From NCBI GenBank assembly GCA_024278345.1, contig JAJRTK010000360.1:1-12373 (forward strand): 12,373 bases of DNA. Direction: 5' to 3'. This DNA comes from a bacterium. GTDB lineage: Bacteria; CSSED10-310; JAJRTK01. Below, one piece after another: positions 6,005 through 12,373 of the stretch. The notes below the pieces were generated by a model. It had not been told where the DNA came from, made no database searches, and worked only from the letters and a program-made list of their open reading frames with translations. The translations under genes and the position numbers were made by a program. Numbering within the stretch: position 1 is the first letter of the stretch; every line of letters starts with the position of its first letter.

Positions 6005-7936
6005 ATGTTTCGCGTAGTCGTCCTTCGGGGCGAGGACAAGGGAAAATCGACGCTCTTCGGAGTGGGGCAGATCACCATCGGGCGTGACCCGCTGGCCGAT
6101 TTTCGGCTGTTTGACACGATGGTGAGCCGTTTTCACGGCGTGATCGATTTCGACGGGCGTTCGGCCTTTCGCTATCGCGACCTCAAGAGTGCCAACGGGA
6201 GCTTCGTGCGCATCGATTCTGGGCACCCTTCCATCGGCGAAATGGAAGGCGGTGCGGGGGTGGCCTTCCTGGAACAGGCGGAGCTTGCCGTGGGCCGGAG
6301 TCTTCTCAAACTCCAGGTCGTTGATCAGGATGCCACGACCGGCGAGCCCGAAGTCCAGCCCTCCTTGGCGGGCTTGGCGAAAAGCACCGGCCCACCGCCT
6401 GTTTTCTCGAACCTCGACGAAACGCCTCCGGAAAAGCTTGAGGTGGCTGAAAAACACGCGGCTCCACCTGAGAAAAACGGGGGATCAACACCAGCCCGTT
6501 CTCTTGTGGACTCGGGGGCTTTTCACGATCTCGGATCGCGCCTCGACACCCTTTTGAGCACCACGGCCAGGCTGAGCCGCAACCTCGAGCTGGAGCCGCT
6601 CCTTCAGGATATCGTCAAGAACGTCATCGAATTCATGAAGTCGGGCCGTGGCGTACTGCTCCTGGCCAATTCCGACGGAGCGCCCACCCCCAGAATCGCT
6701 CAAGACCGAAGCGGACATGCTATCGACCTGGAGACGCTCAAGCTCAGCCAGACGACGATCCAGAAGGTCTGGTCCTCGGGAGAATCGATCTGTGTGGCCG
6801 ATTTGGCCGCTGCCCCCGGCTACCAAGAAGAAGACAGCATCGTCGAGCTGGGCCTCAAGTCGATCCTCTGTGTGCCGCTCCGGGTGGAAGAAGATCTGTT
6901 GGGTCTGCTCTACGTCGATCAGAGGTATTCCGCGCACTCCAACTACACCGACGGTGACCTGGCTTTTCTGGATGCGTTGGCCAGCCATGCGGCCATGGCT
7001 CTATACCATTCCCAGATCCACGACAAGCTTCGCCGCTCCTACGCGGACCTCAAGGCTTCGAGAAACGAGCTGGAACAGGCTTACAAACAGCTCCAAGAGC
7101 TGCAGGAAGGGCTTGTTTCCTCGGAAAAGATGGCCGCTCTGGGAGAACTTGCCGTCAGTATCACCCACGAGCTGGCGCAGCCTTTGACCCTGGTGGTTTT
7201 CCACGGAGACCTGGCGCTCAGGGAACTCCACAAGGATGGAGAGGGCGTCGATCTGGAGAAAATGAGGTCCAGATGGAAAGATGTCCACCATGCCGGCCAT
7301 CTCATGACCGAGATCGTCCAAAACGTCTCGCTCTACTCAAGACGTTCCGCCCAAACGACCTCCCGGTTTCCATTGGGTGAAGCCGTGGAAAAAGCCGTGC
7401 AGCTCGTTAAGCATCTCTACCATCGCCTGGCTGTGCGCCTGGTCGTGGAACCAGAATCCCTCGGGGAAGTCATCGCGGATCCAAACCAGTTGACGCAGGT
7501 CTTTGTCAACCTCCTGGCCAATGCGGCGGACGCCCTGAAAACCACGTCCAACGCGGAAGTCCGGGTCTTTGGGGAGATCGATCCCTCCAACCAGGACCGC
7601 ATCATCTTTGTCAAGGACAACGGCCCGGGAGTCTCTGAAGAAAACCGCCCCCGGATTTTCCACAGGTTTTTTACCACCAAGCCTCCAGGCAAGGGAACCG
7701 GCCTGGGATTGAGCATCGTCCGTCAGATCGTGGAAGGCCACAATGGTTCCATCCAATTGATGGAGCAAAATGGACCCGGAACGACTTTCGCCCTCCGCTT
7801 CCCCTCTCCAGAAGCCACGGAGCGTGAAGCAAAACAGATATCGAGGGCAATGATTTCCCTGCCTCCCGGGAATTCACCGTCGTCCAAGGTGGACTGGAAG
7901 CTCGCTGATTTCCTCAAAGAGTTCGAAGCATCTTGA
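6005..7936 (+). CDS. FHA-GAF sensor histidine kinase
   Basis: 643 residues from the ATG at 6005. A GGAG at 5987-5990 sits 8 bases before an in-frame TTG (5999) and 14 before the ATG, so the TTG may be the true start; another TTG lies at 5981. Domains in order: FHA (about 1-95; IGRDP, VSRFH and SANGSF, the phosphothreonine-binding signature); a Pro/Glu-rich linker (about 100-165); GAF (about 175-345); a coiled coil (about 345-375); a HisKA-type dimerisation helix with His388 in [10 protein letters not shown]; and a HATPase with N box N502/N506, G1 DNGPG (538-542) and G2 GKGTGLGLS (562-570). All residues needed for ATP binding and autophosphorylation are present. There is no receiver or transmembrane segment, so it is probably cytoplasmic. 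No response regulator is encoded nearby. The FHA domain suggests crosstalk with a Ser/Thr kinase. Confidence 0.88.
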   Translation: MFRVVVLRGEDKGKSTLFGVGQITIGRDPLADFRLFDTMVSRFHGVIDFDGRSAFRYRDLKSANGSFVRIDSGHPSIGEMEGGAGVAFLEQAELAVGRSLLKLQVVDQDATTGEPEVQPSLAGLAKSTGPPPVFSNLDETPPEKLEVAEKHAAPPEKNGGSTPARSLVDSGAFHDLGSRLDTLLSTTARLSRNLELEPLLQDIVKNVIEFMKSGRGVLLLANSDGAPTPRIAQDRSGHAIDLETLKLSQTTIQKVWSSGESICVADLAAAPGYQEEDSIVELGLKSILCVPLRVEEDLLGLLYVDQRYSAHSNYTDGDLAFLDALASHAAMALYHSQIHDKLRRSYADLKASRNELEQAYKQLQELQEGLVSSEKMAALGELAVSITHELAQPLTLVVFHGDLALRELHKDGEGVDLEKMRSRWKDVHHAGHLMTEIVQNVSLYSRRSAQTTSRFPLGEAVEKAVQLVKHLYHRLAVRLVVEPESLGEVIADPNQLTQVFVNLLANAADALKTTSNAEVRVFGEIDPSNQDRIIFVKDNGPGVSEENRPRIFHRFFTTKPPGKGTGLGLSIVRQIVEGHNGSIQLMEQNGPGTTFALRFPSPEATEREAKQISRAMISLPPGNSPSSKVDWKLADFLKEFEAS

Positions 7937-7940
7937 GGTC

Positions 7941-7969
7941 TTGACAGACGGGCATTCTGGTCTTACAAC
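7941..7969 (+). promoter_or_regulatory. Sigma70-type promoter of the FadR-like regulator gene
   Basis: A perfect TTGACA (7941-7946), a 17-base spacer and TACAAC (7964-7969, 4/6 to the -10 consensus). The expected transcription start, about seven bases further on, lies inside the dyad at 7970-7980. The ribosome site before the ATG at 8009 is weak (CGGGA, 7996-8000). The promoter starts five bases after the kinase stop codon. Confidence 0.6.
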
Positions 7970-7980
7970 TGGTCCGACCA
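7967..7980. promoter_or_regulatory. FadR-type operator
   Basis: AACTGGTCCGACCA contains the perfect dyad TGGTC-C-GACCA (7970-7980). This matches the core recognised by E. coli FadR (TGGTCnGACC) and the general TGGTnnnACCA pattern of the FadR subfamily. It abuts the -10 box and covers the predicted start of transcription, so binding should repress the regulator's own operon. A second CTGGTC half-site lies 12 bases upstream (7957-7962), in the promoter spacer. Confidence 0.65.
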
Positions 7981-8008
7981 CCCGACAACAGACCACGGGA
8001 TCTCCTGA

Positions 8009-8725
8009 ATGTTCGCGCCCATCAAAAAGCAGAAAGTCGCCGAGCAGGTGGCCGCATCCCTGCGGGGGGCCATCCTTTCGGGGCGGCTCAAGCCCTCGGA
8101 TGCCGTGCCTTCGGAGCGCGTTCTTGCCGAACGGTTCGACGTCAACCGGTCCAGTATCCGCGAAGCGCTGCTTCGGCTGGAGAGCTGGGGGCTCATCGAG
8201 ATCCGCCAGGGTGAGGCGACTCGGGTGAAAAACTTCCTGGAATCGGGGGGGCTCCAGCTTCTCCCCTACCTTATTGCGCCAGACGGCGAGCTTGATCTTC
8301 CGCTTCTGGCCGACCTTTTGGAGATCCGCGTGATGCTCTTGGGGTGGACGGCCGAGCAGGCGGCCCAAAAGTGCTCGCCGGAGGATATTTCGGGGCTCAT
8401 GGAGATCATTAGCCGCTTGGAGGATCCAGGAGCCTCCCCGGAGACGCGGCAAAAGCTGGACTACGATTTCTTCGAGCGCCTTGTGGCGACAACCAAGAAC
8501 CGTGTCCTCATCTTTTTGAGCAATGCCATCCGCGATGTCTACATGCAGCAGCGCGGCCTCTTCATGACCTTTTACCAAGACGATGTGTTCGATCCGCGGT
8601 ATTATCGGGCCGTGGTGGAGGCGCTGGCCGCGGGCGACCCCTTGGGCGCAGGCCAGGCAATGCGTCTCCAGGCCGCGGTCTTCGATGCCGGCTGGTGGAG
8701 CACTTCTGGAGCCGAAACGACATGA
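8009..8725 (+). CDS. FadR-like GntR-family transcriptional regulator
   Basis: 238 residues; E. coli FadR has 239. The N-terminal winged helix (about 1-75) has the GntR pattern SERVLAERFDVNRSSIREAL. Arg37, Arg47 and Arg51 align, with a constant offset of two, with FadR Arg35, Arg45 and Arg49, which contact DNA. The wing (RQGEATRVKNFLES) also follows FadR's HGKPTKVNNFWET. The helical effector domain lacks the Asp/His metal set of FCD regulators: where FCD proteins have D-x-x-x-H, this one reads LDYDFFERL, like FadR's LDYNIFRGL. It therefore resembles the acyl-CoA-binding FadR_C type. Together with the FadR-like operator this implies repression released by a long-chain acyl-CoA or similar ligand. 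FadR proper is known mainly from gammaproteobacteria, so orthology is uncertain. Its TGA overlaps the ATG of the lipocalin-like gene. Confidence 0.82.
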   Translation: MFAPIKKQKVAEQVAASLRGAILSGRLKPSDAVPSERVLAERFDVNRSSIREALLRLESWGLIEIRQGEATRVKNFLESGGLQLLPYLIAPDGELDLPLLADLLEIRVMLLGWTAEQAAQKCSPEDISGLMEIISRLEDPGASPETRQKLDYDFFERLVATTKNRVLIFLSNAIRDVYMQQRGLFMTFYQDDVFDPRYYRAVVEALAAGDPLGAGQAMRLQAAVFDAGWWSTSGAETT

Positions 8726-9804
8726 TGGAGCGTTTTCTTTCCAAGACACCGCTGGTGGGGCGCTGGTTCGGCCAAGGCGCCCGATCGGCAAGAACGGCCA
8801 ACAGCCTCAGGTTCGATTCCCGTGCCGTGAAGGGCCACGTGGAAAGCTACTTTCTGCGGGCCAATCACCCCAGTTTGCCGAAAGCGATTTGGCTCAAGGC
8901 AACGATCCTCTCCAGGCCGAAGGGCGCCACCGCGGATGCCTGGTGCATCGTTTTCGACGGTGAGCGTGGTCGGACGTGGGCTCACCGCGAGACGGTCTGG
9001 ATGGGCCAAACTCGATTCGAAGACGGCGCCAGCGGTGGACTTTTCGCCAGCATCGCCGGGTGTGACTTCGATTTCGGAAGCCCCGGAGGCGCCAAGGGCC
9101 AGATGCAAGGACCCGACGGGCATTGCTCCTGGGATCTGGCCTGGGTCGCCCCCGAATCCCCTTTGGCCCGCGAACTCTGCATCTATCCCTATGAGGCGAT
9201 GGTCGAGGGTCCATTTCCGCGTTCCAAGCTTCTGACTCCCTATCCCTATCTACGGTTTTCTGGGCGTGTGGAGTGCTTCGGGGAGGCGATGGATTTGGAC
9301 GGCTGGCACGGAATGCAGGGTCACAACTGGGGCCGCGAGCACGCCTGGGAATATGCTTGGGGCCAGTGTCTCTTTCCAGGCGCTACGGGAAAACCCCACT
9401 GCATGGTGGAAGGATTTACGGGCCGTATACGGGTGGCAGGGGTGGTGAGCCCCAGGATGTCGGCCATGGTGATCCGGCGGGGAGACCGTGCGTACCGGTT
9501 CGACGGGATCTTCGATTTTTGGCGGCAGCGCTCCGAGATCGGCCAGACCAGTTGGACGCTCCACCTTTCGGGGCGTGACGGCGAAGCCCTTCTTGTCATG
9601 GTTGCCGATCCCTCTCTCATGGTCTGCCTGGGCTACCAGAACCCGGATCGCCGGATTTCTTATTGCCTGAACAGCAAGCTTGCCCGGGTCCACCTTCGGG
9701 TCAACCCCAGGAACGACGATGCATTCCAGTGCCAAAGCGAAGATGGCGGTGCTCTGGAGTTCCTTCGCAACGACCCCGACCCCCGTTTCCACCGGGTTGT
9801 CTGA
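8722..9804 (+). CDS. Lipocalin-like protein of the CrtC/AttH/tocopherol-cyclase type
   Basis: 360 residues. The start at 8722 is chosen because ATGA overlaps the regulator's stop and TGGAG lies ten bases upstream; an in-frame ATG at 8695 would overlap the regulator by 31 bases. No signal peptide or membrane segment is visible. The sequence is rich in alternating beta strands and aromatic residues. Its hallmark is GMQGHNWGREHAWEYAWGQC (HNWG at 201-204, His207), which resembles the NWG...W..QC core of tocopherol cyclase and the related segment of CrtC and AttH-like proteins. YRFDGIFDFW followed by SWTLHLSG continues the resemblance. These double-barrel proteins bind or cyclise/hydrate isoprenoid or other hydrophobic chains. 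I infer binding or modification of a lipid; no specific reaction can be assigned. Coupling to a FadR-like regulator and the GMC oxidase downstream supports a role in lipid metabolism. Confidence 0.65.
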   Translation: MMERFLSKTPLVGRWFGQGARSARTANSLRFDSRAVKGHVESYFLRANHPSLPKAIWLKATILSRPKGATADAWCIVFDGERGRTWAHRETVWMGQTRFEDGASGGLFASIAGCDFDFGSPGGAKGQMQGPDGHCSWDLAWVAPESPLARELCIYPYEAMVEGPFPRSKLLTPYPYLRFSGRVECFGEAMDLDGWHGMQGHNWGREHAWEYAWGQCLFPGATGKPHCMVEGFTGRIRVAGVVSPRMSAMVIRRGDRAYRFDGIFDFWRQRSEIGQTSWTLHLSGRDGEALLVMVADPSLMVCLGYQNPDRRISYCLNSKLARVHLRVNPRNDDAFQCQSEDGGALEFLRNDPDPRFHRVV

Positions 9805-9817
9805 CAAACGAAACCTC

Positions 9818-9828
9818 CGGTGGGACCA
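9818..9828. promoter_or_regulatory. Degenerate FadR-like site
   Basis: CGGTGGGACCA keeps the GGTnnnACCA core of the operator at 7970-7980 but differs at two of its ten fixed positions. It begins 14 bases after the stop of the lipocalin-like gene and 175 bases before the GMC start. It may place the GMC gene under the same regulator, or be a chance match. Confidence 0.25.
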
Positions 9829-9952
9829 ACAGTCAACTTTGTCAAAAAGAACTGCCAGAAATCTCTTTATCTACCAAAAACGCTTTTTTTTTGAGTTGTC
9901 TTCCGCTCCCATCGCTCGCATCCGCTGCGCGCTAGTCGCCTTTCATCGCCTG

Positions 9953-9980
9953 CGGGACCGGGCTTCGTTCCCCTGTCCCG
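9953..9980 (+). other. Stable stem-loop just upstream of the GMC ribosome site
   Basis: CGGGAC (9953-9958) pairs with GTCCCG (9975-9980) and GGG (9960-9962) with CCC (9971-9973), around an 8-base loop and one C/T mismatch. It ends ten bases before the AAGGA ribosome site (9991-9995). No T-run follows, so a leader structure affecting stability or translation is likelier than a terminator. Confidence 0.4.
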
Positions 9981-10002
9981 TGACACCACGAAGGAATTAG
10001 AC

Positions 10003-12373
10003 ATGGGTGTTTCCTTTTTCGAGACGATGCGCGGCTCCCTCCGGGACACCGAGGGAATCGAGCATCCCGTGGAGTTCCAGATCAAAGCCGAAGCGACTCG
10101 GCTCTCCAGTTTTCTCTGGAGCGGAGAAGCTCGGATCACGGGGGTGATCAATGCCGCTCCATGGGCCGATGAAGCGGCATTGGAAGGCGTGATCCGGGTC
10201 TCTCCCTTGGTCGAGCGGTCGATCTCCTATTCTTTCCGGTTCATGAACGAAGACCAGGAAGAATTTGAGCTCTCCGGCGCCAAGTCCATCACTCCGTTTC
10301 ATCCTCTTCGGTCCTTCACGGAGCTCCAGGCAACACTCCGAAAGATCGATGTGGAAGAGCCGCTCGGCTCAGGAGAACTGTACTTCCATTGGAAGGACTT
10401 GCCCCAATTTTTGGCATCTTGGTGGCCCGGTGCCCGAATCGCCCAGTACGACCTGGAGGTCCCCCCCCCAGAAACTCTAGGCGAAGAGGGGCTCTTCGGG
10501 ACGGTTCTGGAAGAAACCCTCCGTGCCGTGGTGGAGGCGGCTTTCGAAAAAGGGAGATTCGTTCCGGCCGGGGACGAGCTGACCCTCCAGGCCGCTCGGC
10601 AGCTCCTGTCCGAAGCGCCATCAGGCCTCATCCAGGGCTACTCCGCTTCTCTCCGATGGATCGATGCAGCGGCCTGGAAAAGCCACGGCCAGCGGTTCGC
10701 GGCGCTGGACCTCCCCACAAGACAGGCACTGCTGTGCGACCTTGTGGAGCCGGGAACCAGCCTCACGGATCAGATCCGATCTTGGATGACCCGACTGGTG
10801 CTCCTGCCCATCAAGGCCGTCCATTTCGACCGAGCCGATTACCTCGAGGCCCTGGGCCATCCCAAGCTGGCGGCGCCACAGCCTGAGGCTCCCCCGAGCT
10901 ACCTTTCCCAGGTGACCCGGGCCGAGGATCTCGATCCCATCACCGAGATCCGGGCAGATGTCGTCATCGTCGGAACCGGAGCCGGCGGAGCTCCGTTGGC
11001 TCTGGAGCTGGCGCGCTCCGGCCTGGCCGTAGCCATGATCGAGGAGGGCAGCTTCAAGAGTCGCCAGGACTTTTTCGGGAGCCCGTTGACCCGGATCGAG
11101 TCCCTGTGGCGGAATCGAGGAATCACCCTCATCGTCGGCACGCCCATTACCATCCCCACTGGCCGGGTCGTGGGAGGCACCACCACCATCAATTCCGGCA
11201 CCTGCTACCCCACTCCGGATCCGGTCCTCAGGATCTGGCGCCACGACCTTGGCTACCCCGGAGAATTCGAGCCGGATGAATACCATGATTACTCGGAGCG
11301 AGTAGCCGCCGCACTGGAAGTGGCGCCGGCGGGAGAAACGGAGCTCGGTGGAGTTGGGGCGGTCCTCCAGCGCGGAGCCAGAGCCCTTGGCCTGGAACGA
11401 ACGGCGCTTCCAAGGAACGCGCCCGGATGCTCCGCCGCCGGGGTTTGCGTCTTCGGTTGTCCCGATGGCGCAAAAAAATCGGCCGACGTGGCTTTTGTGC
11501 CCGGGGCGCTGAAACTAGGAGCCGCCTTGTTCACGGGGCTTCCCGTGACCCGCATCCTGATGCGGGGCAAGCGAGCCGTGGCCGTGGAGGCCAGGGGAGC
11601 GGATCGATTCGGCGCTTCCAAGGTGCTCCGGATCTTTGCCGAGCGGATCGTGCTTTCCTGCGGCAGCCTTCACACGCCTCTTCTTCTTAGGGACAACGGG
11701 ATCCATCTCCCCGGGCTTGGCAAAAACCTCTCGGTCCACCCGGGCATGGGACTCATCGCCAAGATGCCCGAAGACCTCCAGCCATGGGCCGCCATTCCCC
11801 AGGGCTGCGGCATAGAAGGGCACGGTATCGAAGGCATACGATACGAAGGATTTTACTTGCCGCCACAGCTCTTTGCGCCATCCCTGCCCATGGCCGGAGC
11901 CGAACTGACCCATTGGATGGACGACTTTCATCGCCTGGCCCAGTTCGGATTCATGGTGAAAGACGAAAGCCTGGGCAGTGTGCATCGAGGCCCCGGAGGC
12001 CGTCCTCTCATCCGGTACAAGATCTCCCAGCGGAGCCTCCACCGGATCAAGCGAGGCTCCGCACTCCTGTCCGAGCTCTTCCTCCGGGCCGGAGCCCTGG
12101 AAGTCCTCACCGGTATGGCGGGACGCCCTATCGTCCGCACCATCGACGAGGCCCGGTCACTCCGAACCATGCCCCTGGCCGCCTACGACTTGCAGCTCCT
12201 GGGCGCACACCCCCTGGGCACCTGCGCCATGGGCAGCGATCCCAAGCGGGCGGTGGTCGATTTCGACCACCGCGTCTTCGGGACCGAGAACCTCCACGTC
12301 GTCGATGGGAGCAACGTCCCAACTTCCCTGGGCGTCAACCCGCAGATGACTATTATGGCCTTCGCCCTCCGCG
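10003..12373 (+). CDS. GMC family FAD-dependent oxidoreductase, long-chain alcohol oxidase-like, with N-terminal extension (partial at the 3' edge)
   Basis: 790 codons without a stop, cut by the window end. The ATG at 10003 has AAGGA (9991-9995) seven bases upstream. Residues 1 to about 155 form a beta-rich domain (FFETMRGSL, ELSGAKSI) not usual in GMC enzymes. Residues about 170-310 are helical and resemble the N-terminal region of fatty alcohol oxidases and the gluconate 2-dehydrogenase subunit 3 fold. The catalytic part begins with VVIVGTGAGGAP (G324, G326, G329), followed by GRVVGGTTTINSG (387-399) and the Cys segment C476/C482/C486 (GCSAAGVCVFGCPDGAKKS). Next come LSCGSLHTP and the active-site pair His736 (AHPLGTC) and Asn779 (SLGVNPQMT). 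Such enzymes oxidise an alcohol to an aldehyde or ketone using FAD. The Cys/GCPxGAK segment and helical region favour long-chain alcohol or sterol-like substrates; the exact one is inferred. Only a few C-terminal residues should be missing. Confidence 0.85.
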   Translation, partial: MGVSFFETMRGSLRDTEGIEHPVEFQIKAEATRLSSFLWSGEARITGVINAAPWADEAALEGVIRVSPLVERSISYSFRFMNEDQEEFELSGAKSITPFHPLRSFTELQATLRKIDVEEPLGSGELYFHWKDLPQFLASWWPGARIAQYDLEVPPPETLGEEGLFGTVLEETLRAVVEAAFEKGRFVPAGDELTLQAARQLLSEAPSGLIQGYSASLRWIDAAAWKSHGQRFAALDLPTRQALLCDLVEPGTSLTDQIRSWMTRLVLLPIKAVHFDRADYLEALGHPKLAAPQPEAPPSYLSQVTRAEDLDPITEIRADVVIVGTGAGGAPLALELARSGLAVAMIEEGSFKSRQDFFGSPLTRIESLWRNRGITLIVGTPITIPTGRVVGGTTTINSGTCYPTPDPVLRIWRHDLGYPGEFEPDEYHDYSERVAAALEVAPAGETELGGVGAVLQRGARALGLERTALPRNAPGCSAAGVCVFGCPDGAKKSADVAFVPGALKLGAALFTGLPVTRILMRGKRAVAVEARGADRFGASKVLRIFAERIVLSCGSLHTPLLLRDNGIHLPGLGKNLSVHPGMGLIAKMPEDLQPWAAIPQGCGIEGHGIEGIRYEGFYLPPQLFAPSLPMAGAELTHWMDDFHRLAQFGFMVKDESLGSVHRGPGGRPLIRYKISQRSLHRIKRGSALLSELFLRAGALEVLTGMAGRPIVRTIDEARSLRTMPLAAYDLQLLGAHPLGTCAMGSDPKRAVVDFDHRVFGTENLHVVDGSNVPTSLGVNPQMTIMAFALR

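Larger units (their letters stand above)
9805..10002. other. Leader region of the GMC oxidoreductase gene
   Basis: 198 bases without a gene. The first half is AT-rich, with AAAAACGC followed by a run of nine T (about 9874-9891). This could act as a weak terminator for the upstream operon, though the A/T stem is poor. A degenerate FadR-like dyad (9818-9828) and a stable stem-loop (9953-9980) are listed separately. No convincing promoter with both boxes was found; TTGTCA at 9839-9844 lacks a good -10 at normal spacing. Confidence 0.45.

Noticed and set aside
4754-6457. 567-codon open frame on the - strand
   Set aside because: It lies antisense to the di-iron gene and the FHA end of the kinase, both of which have clear motifs. 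Its composition (Arg/His/Pro/Gln-rich) is that of a GC-rich shadow frame.
9874-9891. AAAAACGC plus T-run as an intrinsic terminator of the regulator operon
   Set aside because: The only stem is five A/T pairs around a three-base loop, too weak for a proper terminator; kept only as a note in the leader region.
10621-11286. 221-codon open frame on the - strand
   Set aside because: Antisense to the GMC gene across its GxGxxG motif; a shadow frame.

Overview
This is a GC-rich, gene-dense bacterial window (about 60% GC by eye) with eight supported protein-coding genes, seven on the + strand and one on the - strand. Most have Shine-Dalgarno sequences, and two junctions have ATGA stop/start overlaps. 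The gene mix is a molybdenum hydroxylase of the 4-hydroxybenzoyl-CoA reductase type, an FHA-GAF histidine kinase, a FadR-like regulator and a fatty-alcohol-oxidase-like GMC enzyme. It suggests a metabolically versatile Gram-negative bacterium able to use aromatic compounds and lipids, perhaps of deltaproteobacterial/Desulfobacterota type. That placement is weak: no rRNA, tRNA or other phylogenetic marker is present, and no mobile element or CRISPR array was seen.

Region 1 (1-3764). A 330-base leader holds a strong hairpin, a short dyad, a tandem direct repeat and a plausible sigma70 promoter. It precedes a translationally coupled pair: the molybdopterin-binding alpha subunit (331-2784) and the FAD/[4Fe-4S] beta subunit (2781-3764) of a 4-hydroxybenzoyl-CoA reductase-like enzyme. 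The beta subunit has the four loop cysteines with the 16/8/9 spacing of the Thauera enzyme. The [2Fe-2S] gamma subunit that should complete the enzyme is not in the window. The alpha subunit has Gln where molybdenum hydroxylases usually carry the catalytic Glu.

Region 2 (3765-4783). A convergent intergenic gap is followed by a GNAT acetyltransferase on the - strand, then a 312-base divergent promoter region.

Region 3 (4784-7936). A ferritin-like di-iron protein with a full E / ExxH / E / ExxH ligand set is followed, after a stem-loop just past its stop codon, by an FHA-GAF-coiled coil-histidine kinase. No response regulator lies nearby.

Region 4 (7937-12373). A FadR-like GntR regulator is preceded by a consensus-like promoter whose start region overlaps a perfect TGGTC-C-GACCA dyad, the core recognised by E. 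coli FadR. It is coupled to a lipocalin-like protein of the CrtC/AttH/tocopherol-cyclase type. After a 198-base gap with a stable stem-loop comes a large GMC oxidoreductase with an unusual beta-rich N-terminal extension, cut by the window edge a few residues after its conserved C-terminal motif. Together, region 4 reads as a self-regulated module for binding and oxidising a long-chain lipid alcohol or similar hydrophobic substrate, possibly with the di-iron protein upstream as a partner oxygenase. The module is an inference; the individual families are well supported.
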